Shown: positions 34,969 to 43,370 of the stretch, in pieces
Layout: each line of letters opens with the position of its first letter
Numbering within the stretch: position 1 is the first letter of the stretch
DNA from: WHSW01 sp963705955
Lineage (GTDB): Bacteria > Actinomycetota > Thermoleophilia > Solirubrobacterales > 70-9
Reading direction: 5' to 3'
Assembly (NCBI GenBank): GCA_963705955.1
Contig: CAVPLH010000006.1
Coordinates: 1,364,001 to 1,428,000 of the forward strand
DNA length: 64,000 nt
Made by a program: the position numbers and the translations under genes
Notes under the pieces: model-generated
Told to the model about the DNA's origin: nothing
The model's database searches: none
The model's input: only the letters and a program-made list of their open reading frames with translations

Positions 34969-35922
34969 ATGGAGAGCGCGACGACCACCCGTAACCCTGT
35001 CGACCCCGGCCAGGTCGAGGCGCCGGGGGTCGGCTGGCCGCTGCAGGCGCGCGAGCGCACGCTGCTCGCGACGCTTCGCGACTACGTCGCCCTGACGAAG
35101 CCGCGAATCATCTCGCTGCTGCTGCTGACCACGCTGGCGACGATGTTCGCCGCCGATCCCGCCGGCCCCTCGCCGGCGATCGTGCTCTGGACGATGTTGG
35201 GCGGCTACCTCGCCGCCGGGGGTGCAGGCGCGATCAACCACTACATCGATCGCGACCGCGATGCCCGCATGGCTCGGACCCGCGGCCGACCGCTGGTCGC
35301 GGGCCGGATCGAGCCGCTCCACGGGCTCGTCTTCGGAGTCGTGCTCGGCGCCCTCGCGACGGTGCAGCTGGCGATCACCGTCAACCCGCTGGCCGCGGCA
35401 CTGGCGCTCACCGGTCTGCTCGGTTACGTGTTCGTCTACACGTTGTGGCTGAAGCCGCTGACGCCGCAGAACATCGTCATCGGCGGCGCCGCCGGCGCGA
35501 TGCCGCCGCTCGTCGGCTGGGCAGCCGCGACCGGGGGGCTCTCGATCGACGCGATCTATCCGTTCGGGATCGTCTTCCTCTGGACCCCGCCGCATTTCTG
35601 GGCGCTCTCGCTGCTGATCAAGGACGACTACGCCCGCACCGGGGTACCGATGCTGCCCGTCGTCCGCGGCGAGGCCGTGACCCGGCGGCAGATCCTCGCC
35701 TACACGCTGATCCTGGTCGCGTTCACCCTGTTGCCCGTCGCGACCGGCTTCTTGGGAGCGATCTACCTCGTCGCCGCAGCGCTGCTCGGGGCCGGCTTCA
35801 TCGCCCTCGCCGCCCATCTCCTGCGCCGGCCGTCGCGGCGGGCAGCGCTGCGCCTCTACCTCTCCTCGCTCGCCTACCTCGCCCTGCTGTTCTGCGCGAT
35901 GGCCGCGGACCGGGTCATCTGA
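34969..35922 (+). CDS. ctaB: Protoheme IX farnesyltransferase (heme O synthase)
   Basis: 317 residues of the UbiA superfamily, about nine helices. The prenyl-diphosphate Asp motif is in INHYIDRDRDARMARTRGRP, and the start region VALTKPRIISLLLLTTLATM is typical of CtaB. LWTPPHFWALSLLIKDDYAR carries the second conserved region. It farnesylates protoheme to heme O, the substrate of the CtaA encoded four bases upstream. The two enzymes supply heme A for the oxidase encoded at 55-60 kb. Confidence 0.94.
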   Translation: MESATTTRNPVDPGQVEAPGVGWPLQARERTLLATLRDYVALTKPRIISLLLLTTLATMFAADPAGPSPAIVLWTMLGGYLAAGGAGAINHYIDRDRDARMARTRGRPLVAGRIEPLHGLVFGVVLGALATVQLAITVNPLAAALALTGLLGYVFVYTLWLKPLTPQNIVIGGAAGAMPPLVGWAAATGGLSIDAIYPFGIVFLWTPPHFWALSLLIKDDYARTGVPMLPVVRGEAVTRRQILAYTLILVAFTLLPVATGFLGAIYLVAAALLGAGFIALAAHLLRRPSRRAALRLYLSSLAYLALLFCAMAADRVI

Positions 35923-35934
35923 TACAACGGCGCC

Positions 35935-36045
35935 GTGGATCGCACCAGAGCAACCGGCTACATCGGCTCCGGGCTGCTGATCGCGGCGATCGCGCTCGGG
36001 GTGTTCGCGCTCACATTCCTGGTCGCGATCCTCTACATCGGCTGA
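35935..36045 (+). CDS. 36-residue single-pass membrane peptide
   Basis: GTG start, product MDRTRATGYIGSGLLIAAIA then LGVFALTFLVAILYIG, essentially one transmembrane helix with a short charged N-terminus. It sits 12 bases after ctaB and one base before the subunit IV-like gene, fitting the operon spacing. Small single-helix subunits are common in respiratory complexes, so a subunit or assembly role is plausible, but no family is recognised. Confidence 0.6.
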   Translation: MDRTRATGYIGSGLLIAAIALGVFALTFLVAILYIG

Positions 36046-36046
36046 G

Positions 36047-36310
36047 ATGGCGGACGAGCGCCGCAACGGAGAGCCGACCGAGCTCATCTACCTGCCCGAG
36101 CCCTCGTGGCAGCCGCTCCTGCTCGCATTCGGCCTCGCCGCGGCGCTCGCCACCTGGTTCATCTGGTGGCCGTACGGCGTCGCCGGCGCGATCGTCGCGC
36201 TGTTCGCGCTCGGCGCCTGGATCCGCGACGCCCGCCGCGGCTATGACCGCCTGCCGCGCCGCCAGCGGGTCTCGACCGCCGTTCTGCCGCCCGTCCCGCT
36301 GCGGAAGTAG
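36047..36310 (+). CDS. Small two-helix membrane protein, oxidase subunit IV-like
   Basis: 87 residues: TELIYLPEPSWQPLLLAFGL then AAALATWFIWW and VAGAIVALFALGAWI, two helices behind a short N-terminal strand with a PSWxP motif. That motif resembles small actinobacterial cytochrome c oxidase subunit IV proteins. It closes the plus-strand oxidase-homologue operon. Assignment rests on the motif and location only. Confidence 0.6.
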   Translation: MADERRNGEPTELIYLPEPSWQPLLLAFGLAAALATWFIWWPYGVAGAIVALFALGAWIRDARRGYDRLPRRQRVSTAVLPPVPLRK

Positions 36311-36345
36311 CCCGCGCCAGTCGCGGTGCGGGCGCCGTCTCGCGA

Positions 36346-36834
36346 TCAGAGGCGCCGGTGCATGATGTGCAGCCCGACGTAGCCGTCGTCCGGATGCAGA
36401 AAGCCCTCCGGCACCGTCCCGATCACCTCGAAGCCGAGCGAGCGCCAGAGCGCCACCGCACCGGCGTTGGTCTCGACGACGGCGTTGAACTGGATCGCGC
36501 GGAAGCCGTCGTCCCGCGCCCGGTCGAGGACGTGCTCGCCGAGCGCCCGCCCGACCCCTTGCCCACGGCGCCGGGGGTCGACCATGAAGCTCGCGGTGGC
36601 GACGTGCGCGGCCGGACCGCCGTGGTTCGGGTGCATCTTCGCGGTCCCGACGACGGTCCCGTCCGCGGCGACGGCGATCACCGTACGCCCCGGCGGCTCG
36701 AGCATCCACAGCCTCCGCGCCTCGTCCTCGAGCGGGTCGCGGTCGTAGGAGAAGGTGTCCCCGGCGGCGACGACGCTCCTGAAGATCGGCCAGATCGCCG
36801 GCCAGTCGTCGGCGGTCGCGTCCCTGATCGCCAC
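36346..36834 (-). CDS. GNAT-family N-acetyltransferase
   Basis: 162 residues. MAIRDATADDWPAIWPIFRS is the usual GNAT opening, FMVDPRRRGQGVGRALGEHV the acetyl-CoA-binding RxxGxG/A motif, and ETNAGAVALWRSLGFEVIGT the final strand-helix. It resembles phosphinothricin/amino-acid acetyltransferase-like members; the acceptor is unknown. It lies directly downstream of the CBS-domain gene on the same strand. Confidence 0.9.
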   Translation of the reverse strand: MAIRDATADDWPAIWPIFRSVVAAGDTFSYDRDPLEDEARRLWMLEPPGRTVIAVAADGTVVGTAKMHPNHGGPAAHVATASFMVDPRRRGQGVGRALGEHVLDRARDDGFRAIQFNAVVETNAGAVALWRSLGFEVIGTVPEGFLHPDDGYVGLHIMHRRL

Positions 36835-37405
36835 GACGGGCGGGTCGAGACGCCGACCGCGTGCGCGGCGGCGGGACCGAGCTGGGCGTGGCCGGCGGGC
36901 GAGCCCATGCCGGTGGCATGGGCAAGTCCCGACGGGCCGATCCAGCGACGGTATCCGCCGCGCGCGTGAGGTCGTGGAACACTACGACCGCGTTCTGCTC
37001 GGCCTCGGGCGAGATCGTGCTCGAGGTGGCGCCCTCTGAGGTCCAGACGCGGACGATGTCGCGCATCGAGAGCATCCCGACCAGCTCGCCGCGCTCGACG
37101 ATCACGAGGTGGCGGATGTGGCGGTGCGACATCTCGACCGCGGCGCGCTCGAGGCTCCAGTCCGGCGCCGCCGCGATCACGGTGTCCGACATGTGGTCGC
37201 CGACGCGCTCGGAGTCGGGGTCCTCCCCGCGCCCGAGGGAGAGCAGGATGTCGCGCTCGGAGACGACGCGTGGACCCGGGGACTCCTCGTCGAGGACGAC
37301 CGCCGCTCCAACTCCCCGGGCGCCCATCCGCTGCGCGGCCTCGCGCAGCGTGTGTCCCGGGCCGAGGGTCAGGATCACCTCCGACATCCCCTCGCGAACT
37401 TCCAT
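36835..37405 (-). CDS. CBS-domain protein, 3' end uncertain
   Basis: Two CBS motifs: LGPGHTLREAAQRMGARGVG with VVSERDILLSLGRGEDPDS, and IAAAPDWSLERAAVEMSHRH with GMLSMRDIVRVWT, about 135 residues in all, a typical adenine-nucleotide-sensing pair. After VWTSEGATSS the sequence loses protein character, yet no stop appears in frame until 36011, antisense to and through other genes. Either a frameshift or lost stop has occurred, or the true end lies near 36840-36980. The 3' limit given here is an estimate. A palindrome at 36903-36923 may mark the real transcript end. Confidence 0.65.
36903..36923. repeat. Perfect 9-bp stem, 3-nt loop palindrome
   Basis: GCCCATGCC / GGT / GGCATGGGC forms a strong hairpin between the CBS and GNAT genes. 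There is no T-run after it on either strand, so it is not a classical intrinsic terminator, although high-GC actinobacteria often use hairpins without U-tracts. Confidence 0.7.
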
Positions 37406-37518
37406 TTCGACCCGACTACCTCCCGTCTCAGTCGCTAGTGCAGATCGGCTCGAACCCTAACGGATGGGCGCCGCGTCGTTGCCCGGACCGTGCTCGCCGG
37501 ACAGATAGGATTGCGCCC

Positions 37519-38224
37519 GTGCGCAGGACCGTTCACCGCAGTCGCCGGCGGATCGCCGCCGCCCGTCTGACTGGGGCCGCGATCGGCCTGGTCACGGCGG
37601 CGGTGGTGGCCGGCTGCGGCGGGCGCGAGCAACGACGTCGACCGCGGCCGCGTCCTCTTCCAGCAGAACTGCGGCACCTGTCACACGCTCGCCCAGGCGG
37701 GCACCAGCGCCACCGTCGGCCCGAACCTCGACGCGGCCTTCCTCCAGGCGCGGGCCGCCGGCATGGACAGCGACACGGTCGAGGGCGTCGTCAGTGCGCA
37801 GATCGAGAACCCGCGCTATGAGGAGAAGGGCATCAACAACTACGACAAGGTCTACATGCCGGCCGAGATCGTCACCGGCCAGGACGCCGCGGACGTCGCC
37901 GCCTACGTCGGCAGCGTCGCCGGAGTCCCGGGCGCGAAGCCGCCACAGCTGCCGCCCGACCAGCTGTTCACGCAGAAGTGCGGTATCTGCCACACGCTCG
38001 CCGCCGCGGGCACGAACGCCTCGACGGGCCCGAACCTCGACGAGGTGCTGACCGGCAAGGACGCGAAGTTCATCGAGCAGCAGATCATCGACCCGAACTC
38101 GAACATCGCCCAGGGCTTCCAGCCGGACATCATGCCGCAGGACTTCGGGACGACGTTGAGCCCGAAGGACGTCCAGGGACTCGTCGACTACCTGCTCCAG
38201 AACGTCAAGGGCGCGAAGCAGTAG
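37519..38224 (+). CDS. Diheme cytochrome c lipoprotein (frameshifted)
   Basis: About 234 residues. The GTG-initiated N-terminus has a Sec signal and lipobox (GLVTAAVVAGCGG). One base later the frame shifts and continues ASNDVDRGRVLFQQNCGTCH, the first heme-c site, then a second, LFTQKCGICHTLAAAG. Met ligands are available in KVYMPAEIVT and FQPDIMPQDF. The break is one extra base at 37624 (GGG[C]GCG), exactly between lipobox and first domain. It is a likely membrane-tethered electron donor to the CuA oxidase at 55-60 kb. A loss here would matter for respiration, which favours a sequencing error. Confidence 0.87.
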
Positions 38225-38230
38225 GTCGCG

Positions 38231-38893
38231 TCAGACGGCCCTCGCAGCGTTGCGCTCGGCCTCGAGGTCGACGACGACGTGGGTGACCGGCAGCGGCAGC
38301 TCGCGCTCGGCCCGCTCCACCACCCCGCTCTCGAGCCACCTCGAACGCTCCGGCGGGTGGGTCGAGACGATCACCTCGTCGGCGGGAAAGACGCGCAGGG
38401 CATCCTCGATCGCGGTATTCGGATCGTGGTGGTCGCCGACCTCGCCTCGAGCGTCGATCCCGATCGCCGCCATCGCCTCGAGCGAGCGATCGAGCCGCTC
38501 CCGCGCCTCGGCGATCGCTCCGTCGACGTCGTGCGAGAGATGGCGTAGCCGCGAGCTCGCAAGCGCCGGGACCACCACCATCACCTCGCTCCGGCGACCC
38601 CGGGTGCGGCGGCCGAGCTCGGACAGCAGCGCTTCGCCGGCGACGGTCTCGTTCGCGACCACCAGCACGCGGTGAACGGTGTCGTCGGAGTCGGCGACCT
38701 CGGCCGTGTGGGGCTCGGTCCCGCGAAGGCTTCGCCACGCGAGCCAGGCCCCGACCCCGATCTCGATCGCGAGCAGGATCGCTCCCCACTCGGGGCCGAA
38801 GATCAGCGCCAGGGCGATCACCGGCGCCGCGGCGATCCCGACGATCAAAACGACCCTGAACATCTCGGCCTCGGAACGGAGCGGATTGTGCAT
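38231..38893 (-). CDS. Membrane-anchored Usp-like alpha/beta protein
   Basis: 220 residues. Two helices (MFRVVLIVGIAAAPVIALAL, WGAILLAIEIGVGAWLAWRS) lead into a universal-stress-protein-like domain (VHRVLVVANETVAGEALLSE, RRSEVMVVVPALASS). It ends with the segment DEVIVSTHPPERSRWLESG. That last motif (DE-x-I-x-ST...S-x-WLE-x-G) recurs in the protein encoded between ctaD and ctaE in this window. Function is unknown; no ATP-binding G-2x-G-9x-G motif is clear. Confidence 0.72.
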   Translation of the reverse strand: MHNPLRSEAEMFRVVLIVGIAAAPVIALALIFGPEWGAILLAIEIGVGAWLAWRSLRGTEPHTAEVADSDDTVHRVLVVANETVAGEALLSELGRRTRGRRSEVMVVVPALASSRLRHLSHDVDGAIAEARERLDRSLEAMAAIGIDARGEVGDHHDPNTAIEDALRVFPADEVIVSTHPPERSRWLESGVVERAERELPLPVTHVVVDLEAERNAARAV

Positions 38894-39073
38894 CGGGCCT
38901 CCTCGGAACGGACTGGTGCAGCACGGTCAACGTAGCGCGTCGGCGCCCGGGGTTCCAGATCGGTTCCCCTCAGGTATTACGGCTCAGAAACGGTCACGGG
39001 TTGCCGGCGCGGCGAAGGACGGCAAGAAGCCGTTCATTGCATGCCCCGCGGGGCGCTGGGATACTCCCCGGCA

Positions 39074-39520
39074 ATGAAGCGACCGGCACCACGGCGGGCG
39101 CGTGACCCGAAGGTAGAGCGGCTCTCGCAGGTCCAGCTGTTCTCGGCCTGCAGCAAGCGTGACCTCGCTCGCATCGCCGTGCTCGCCGAGGAGATCGAGG
39201 TTCCCGACGGCCGCGTGCTGATGCGCCAGGGCGACCCCGGGAGAGAGGCCTTCGTGATCGCCGACGGTCGGGCCAAGGCGACGATCCGCGGCAAGCGGAG
39301 CGTCATGATGGGCCCCGGCGAATGCTTCGGCGAGATGGCTCTCCTTCACTCCGCGCCGCGCTCCGCCACGGTCACCGCCGAGAGCGACATGCAGCTCCTC
39401 GTGCTCGGCTCCCGCGAGTTCTCGGCGCTGATCGAGGACGTCCCGGCCGTCGGTCGGAAGGTCCTTGCCGCCCTCGCCGATCGGGTTCGCGACGCCGAGC
39501 GAGCCCGGCCTCACCACTGA
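39074..39520 (+). CDS. Cyclic nucleotide-binding domain protein without DNA-binding domain
   Basis: About 148 residues, a single cNMP-binding barrel: QVQLFSACSKRDLARIAVLA, LMRQGDPGREAFVIADGRAK, and the phosphate-binding cassette MGPGECFGEMALLHSAPRSA. It ends after the C-helix without the winged helix of Crp/Fnr regulators, so it probably works through protein contact. Arg in the cassette fits cAMP/cGMP binding. An upstream in-frame ATG at 39041 exists, but MKRPAPRRARDPKVERLSQV is the more natural start. Confidence 0.88.
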   Translation: MKRPAPRRARDPKVERLSQVQLFSACSKRDLARIAVLAEEIEVPDGRVLMRQGDPGREAFVIADGRAKATIRGKRSVMMGPGECFGEMALLHSAPRSATVTAESDMQLLVLGSREFSALIEDVPAVGRKVLAALADRVRDAERARPHH

Positions 39521-39527
39521 GCGGGTC

Positions 39528-39926
39528 CTACCCCCGCAGCCCGGTGGCTTCGATGGCCTCCTCCGGGCTCGCGTACATCTGCATCCTGATCGACTGTCCG
39601 TCCCGGAGCGTCCAGACCTGACCGAAACGCATGTCGACGGGAACTCCCGTCGCCTTCGAACGCCCCCGCTGATGGACGATGACGACGACGCGCTCCCCGG
39701 CGTCGATGTAATCCTCGACCTCGACTTCCCATTCATCCCATGCATCGCCCCACTCGGCGTTGAACTGCCTCGCACCCTCGATGCCGGGGTAGATCTTCTG
39801 CTCGGGCCAGCCGCGGAAGCTCGACATGTCCCAGACGAAATCGGGATGCAGGTCGCCGCGGAATTCACCGGTGGCGATCCAGTGCTCGTAGCCGCTTCGA
39901 ATGATCTCGACGTTCGCCTCCGACAT
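39528..39926 (-). CDS. SnoaL/NTF2-like protein
   Basis: 132 residues: MSEANVEIIRSGYEHWIATG, GDLHPDFVWDMSSFRGWP, YPGIEGARQFNAEWGDAWDE and a C-terminal sheet ending MQMYASPEEAIEATGL. This is the ketosteroid-isomerase/SnoaL fold common in actinobacteria; ligand unknown. It converges on the cyclic-nucleotide-binding gene, seven bases apart. Confidence 0.85.
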   Translation of the reverse strand: MSEANVEIIRSGYEHWIATGEFRGDLHPDFVWDMSSFRGWPEQKIYPGIEGARQFNAEWGDAWDEWEVEVEDYIDAGERVVVIVHQRGRSKATGVPVDMRFGQVWTLRDGQSIRMQMYASPEEAIEATGLRG

Positions 39927-40032
39927 CGCCGGCTCAGTATCTCGCTAACGCATCCGGCTGCTGCCGATTCGGTTGCATTCGCGGTCGCCTGGGATAGGTT
40001 TGGAGCCGATCCGAAAATGGAGGTTTAGCCCG

Positions 40033-40428
40033 ATGCCCAGAACGCTTATCCCGAAGCTCGCCCTCGCCGCGGTGATCGCCCTCGCCTTCTCGGGCCTGAC
40101 GATCAGCGCCGCGCCGGCAACGAACACGGTCGAGATCGGCAGCCGGATCATCATGCGCCCCAACTTCCCCGCCTTCCACGGCAGGGTCAAGTCCCCGAAC
40201 GACGCCTGCGTGGACAACCGGCTCGTGAAGCTGTTCAAGAAGAAGCGCAGCGGTGGCCGCAAGCTGCTCGGCAAGACCCACACCGACGAGGTCGGCAAGT
40301 GGGAGGTCATCGTCGACCCGTTGAGCTCAGGCTCCTACCGGGCGGTGGTCAAGCAGCGCGCGGAGGGAACCGCGGGAACGATCTTCGTCTGCCGGCGCGA
40401 CAAGTCCAAGCGTGCGGTGGTCGACTGA
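40033..40428 (+). CDS. Secreted hypothetical protein
   Basis: 131 residues with a signal peptide (LIPKLALAAVIALAFSGLTI then SAAPA) and a strand-rich mature part (VEIGSRIIMRPNFPAFHGRV, VDNRLVKLFKKKRSGGRKLL, GKWEVIVDPLSSGSYRAVVK, FVCRRDKSKRAVVD). Two cysteines could pair. The layout resembles a small Ig-like or carboxypeptidase-regulatory fold found in many Solirubrobacterales secreted proteins. A GGAGG ribosome-binding site precedes the ATG. Confidence 0.8.
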   Translation: MPRTLIPKLALAAVIALAFSGLTISAAPATNTVEIGSRIIMRPNFPAFHGRVKSPNDACVDNRLVKLFKKKRSGGRKLLGKTHTDEVGKWEVIVDPLSSGSYRAVVKQRAEGTAGTIFVCRRDKSKRAVVD

Positions 40429-40716
40429 GAGCGCCTCGACCGGCTCGCGAGTGAGTTCGACGCGCACGGAGGCCATACCCCTTAGCTTCAGAGTGTTGCC
40501 GCCGACCCTCTCACATCGGGCGGCAATCGCAAGCGGCCGCTTCCGTGGCTTCGCCCCGAGGGTCCTCGGCCATCCCGATCCATCCACCACCGAAAGTGTC
40601 GCCTTTCGATGCCTGTTTGGCGGGTCTTCGGGGCCCGTCATGGTGGGCCGCGTGGAGACCGCCGGCGTCCGTGGGACGAGGCAACGAGCCCATACGCTCG
40701 GCTCGGCACACGCCGA

Positions 40717-41625
40717 TCACCGGCCCGCCGCGCGGGACTTGGAGCGCCGGCGCCTCAGCGCCCGCTGGAGCGAGAGCGTCAGTACGGCGCCCACCACCAT
40801 CATGACCACGTTCACCGCGAGCAAGCCGATGGTGCTCGTGACCGTGGACAGCTCCCCGATCCCGGCCGCTACCCCGAGATAGGCCGCAGCGGGAATCGTC
40901 GTCACCGACACCGCCACTCCGACGGCTGAGCTGGCGCGGGTCTCGAGAGCCAGCATGCCCGCGACGCCCGCCACGAACGCCACTACGACGGTCTCGTGGC
41001 TGACGGTCGTCAGGCCGCCGAGCGCGGCCGACGCAGAGCCGAGGTCGAACCCGGAGGAGATCAGGTCGAAACCGTCCTGGACCGCCGCGCTCACCGCCGC
41101 GGCGCCGGCGGCGACGGCCAGCCCGACGATCAGGGTCAGCGAGGCCTCGGCGACGAGTCGGCCGCGACGCCCCAAGATGCCGACGCCGATCGCGGTGATC
41201 GGCAGGAGGTCCGGGCTGACCGCCATCGCGCCGACGATCAGGATCGTGTTCGTCTCGATGACGCCGTAGCTTGCGATCACTCCCGCAACAATCATCAGCG
41301 CGAGGTAGCGGGCGACCGGCCGCGCGTTGAGCCACGCTTGGCCGAGCACGTCGGCCCACACGAGGCTCACCTCGGGGCGCGTGCTTGCCGCCCAGTCGAC
41401 GACTTCGACTCGAGTCAGGACTGTGTCGGGTGCCTTTACCCCGAGCCGACGCAGATCATCGAGCACCGGATCGACCGAGCGCGGCCGAACTCCCGCAGTG
41501 ACAACCGCATGGCCCGCCTGGGCGGCGTCGACGCAGCGGACGCGGCTGACGCCGTCGCGCTCGATCAGGGATTCGGCAACCCTGGCCATCAGCGCCGACT
41601 CGCCGAAGACCTCGAGCTGCATCAT
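40717..41625 (-). CDS. DUF389 family membrane protein
   Basis: 302 residues. A cytosolic N-terminal alpha/beta domain of ~100 residues precedes seven or so helices beginning LALMIVAGVIASYGVIETNT. The DUF389 hallmark VGAMAVSPDLLPITAIGVGI follows, then VSHETVVVAFVAGVAGMLAL and VAVSVTTIPAAAYLGVA. The family's transport role is unproven. About 290 bases upstream of its stop (40429-40716) hold nothing I can name. Confidence 0.9.
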   Translation of the reverse strand: MMQLEVFGESALMARVAESLIERDGVSRVRCVDAAQAGHAVVTAGVRPRSVDPVLDDLRRLGVKAPDTVLTRVEVVDWAASTRPEVSLVWADVLGQAWLNARPVARYLALMIVAGVIASYGVIETNTILIVGAMAVSPDLLPITAIGVGILGRRGRLVAEASLTLIVGLAVAAGAAAVSAAVQDGFDLISSGFDLGSASAALGGLTTVSHETVVVAFVAGVAGMLALETRASSAVGVAVSVTTIPAAAYLGVAAGIGELSTVTSTIGLLAVNVVMMVVGAVLTLSLQRALRRRRSKSRAAGR

Positions 41626-41732
41626 CGAAGCGAACCGTCGGTCGAGCCGCCTCGGTCGGCCTGGTCGCTCACTTGGCTCACTTCGCGTCGACCCGCTGGA
41701 ATAACGCGATCCTATTGCCGGATGCGCCGGCT

Positions 41733-42265
41733 CTCATCGATCAACCCTCGCTTCGGCTTGAAGGCGCTGTCGATCAGCAGCGAGCTCTCCGCGACTGGTT
41801 CCAGCGGCCGATCTGCGCCGGCCCCTCGCGGCCCGGATCGGATCGACGTTCGTGATCGTCGGCGATCCGGGAAGATCGACCGCCGTACGGCCGAGCTCCG
41901 GAGGCTCTCCCTCGGGCTCGTTTTCGCGCTGATCGTGGGCGCACTGTGGGCGACGGCTCTCCTGATCTCCCATCTGATCAACGGCGGCAACGAGGCTCAT
42001 GACGCATCGCCGCTGCTGGAGGCGGGCGCGACCGTCTGGGTGTCGAACTCATCGCCTTCGACTCCTCTATTGGGAGCTGGACGGCGGCAGCGCGCCGGAG
42101 CGAGCTCACGACCTCCGGACCGCGTCGTGGACTTCGCGTTCCCGCAGCAGATGAGCCCGAACCTCGCGCCCCACACTGGCGTCCCGCTTCATCGACTACC
42201 TGTATCTGGGGTTCACCAACGCGACGCGTTCAGTCCCACGGATGCGATGCCGCTGGCGCCCCCGC
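41733..42265 (+). pseudogene. Decayed two-helix membrane protein gene
   Basis: A start-like MRRLSSINPRFGLKALSISS is followed by a clean helix (LSLGLVFALIVGALWATALL). The rest can be read only by switching frame several times: LIAF, YWELDGGS, DFAFPQQMSPNLAP, then IDYLYLGFTNAT and FSPTDAMPLA. The pattern YWELDGG ... FSPTD-x-MPL is one I associate with actinobacterial membrane proteins of unknown function. At least four small indels and loss of the C-terminus, where it runs into the sulfatase remnant, mark it as a pseudogene. Confidence 0.5.
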
Positions 42266-42835
42266 CTTCCACTCCGCGTCGTAGGTGCTGACCGCCTGGG
42301 GCTTTTCCCCCTTCTTCCTCGAATAGATCGTCTGCGGCTCGACCGGGATCTTCGTGCCGCTGGCATACGGCTCGGAGGTCACGTCCCCGTTCGGAAAGTA
42401 CGACTGCATCGTCCACAGGACCTCGTCGGCGGTGCGCGGGGACCAGACGGCCTCGTCGAAGCCGAAGTCGACCGGGCTCCGAGTCTCGGGGTCGCTGCCC
42501 AGGTGCCACTGCCCCACATCCCCGTCGCGTACCCGGCATCGGACAGCGCCTGGGCGATCGTCACCTCCCAACGTGTCATCCCGTCGGGGCCACCCCCGAG
42601 CGCCACCGCCGCTGTGCCCGAGCGGATCGGGTGCCGACCGGTCAAGAGCGCCGATCGGGCCGGCGTGCACTGCGCCTCCATGTTGAAGTTCAGAGAGCTT
42701 CAAGCCCTCGTCGGCGAACGCGTCGATCCGCGGCGTGGGCGCGCCGCGCAGGATTCCGCCTCCGTAGCACCCGAGCTCGCCCCACCCGAAGTTGTCCCAG
42801 TAGAAGAAGACGATGTTCGGCTGCTTGTCGGGCAT
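42230..42835 (-). pseudogene. Truncated, frameshifted arylsulfatase gene
   Basis: Starts normally (QPNIVFFYWDNFGWGELGCYGG), then shifts to a second frame carrying the formylglycine site MEAQCTPARSALLTGRHPIR and TRWEVTIAQALSDAGYATGM. It then returns to the first frame (QWHLGSDPETRSPVDFGFDE ... TYDAEWKAGAPAASHPWD). One insertion and one deletion explain this. Sulfatases need about 450-550 residues; only ~200 remain and the rest is absent. It ends against the decayed membrane-protein gene, so a deletion probably joined the two. Confidence 0.82.
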
Positions 42836-42951
42836 CCCGACTCTTTTCGCTACGGCGTCAGGCCGACCCTATGCGATCGCCGGGTGGACTGCATGCGGTT
42901 TCGTGGGAGAGTCTGCTGGACGTTCTATCGACTAGCCACGAGGAGGGATCG

Positions 42952-43317
42952 ATGACGGCGATCACGCCCGAAGGGGCACGGATCCAGCTCGAGGGTGGCG
43001 GCGTCGAACTCCGAACTCACGAGATCGGCGGGGACATGACGGTCGCCTTCATTCGAGCGCCGGCGGGTTGGGACCTGGGGCCACTGCTGGTCGGACTGCC
43101 CGACGACCTCTGCCAGTGTCCGCATTGGGGTTACGTGCTGAGCGGGCGGCTCGGGCTGAGGACAAAGGACGGCGAGGAGGTCTATGAGGCGGGCCAGGCC
43201 TTTTACTGGTCGCCGGGGCACGCGCCGAAGGTGATCGAGGACGTCGAATACGTCGAGTTCTCGCCGACCAGCGGGCTCAACGAGCTCATCGATCACGTCA
43301 AGGCCCGGTTGGGCTGA
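42952..43317 (+). CDS. Small cupin-fold protein
   Basis: 121 residues: LRTHEIGGDMTVAFIRAPAG, HWGYVLSGRLGLRTKDGEEV, FYWSPGHAPKVIEDVEYVEF. Cupin barrel strands are clear, but only one or two histidines remain, so metal binding is doubtful. A strong GAGGAGG ribosome-binding site precedes the ATG. It is adjacent to, but not part of, the decayed region. Confidence 0.8.
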   Translation: MTAITPEGARIQLEGGGVELRTHEIGGDMTVAFIRAPAGWDLGPLLVGLPDDLCQCPHWGYVLSGRLGLRTKDGEEVYEAGQAFYWSPGHAPKVIEDVEYVEFSPTSGLNELIDHVKARLG

Positions 43318-43370
43318 GCTGACGTTGCACGCCAGGCGACACCCTCGCGACGGGATAGGGTTGGCGTGAA

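Noticed and set aside
36903..36923. Intrinsic terminator
   Set aside because: The hairpin is perfect but no T-run follows on either strand, so it is listed only as a palindrome.
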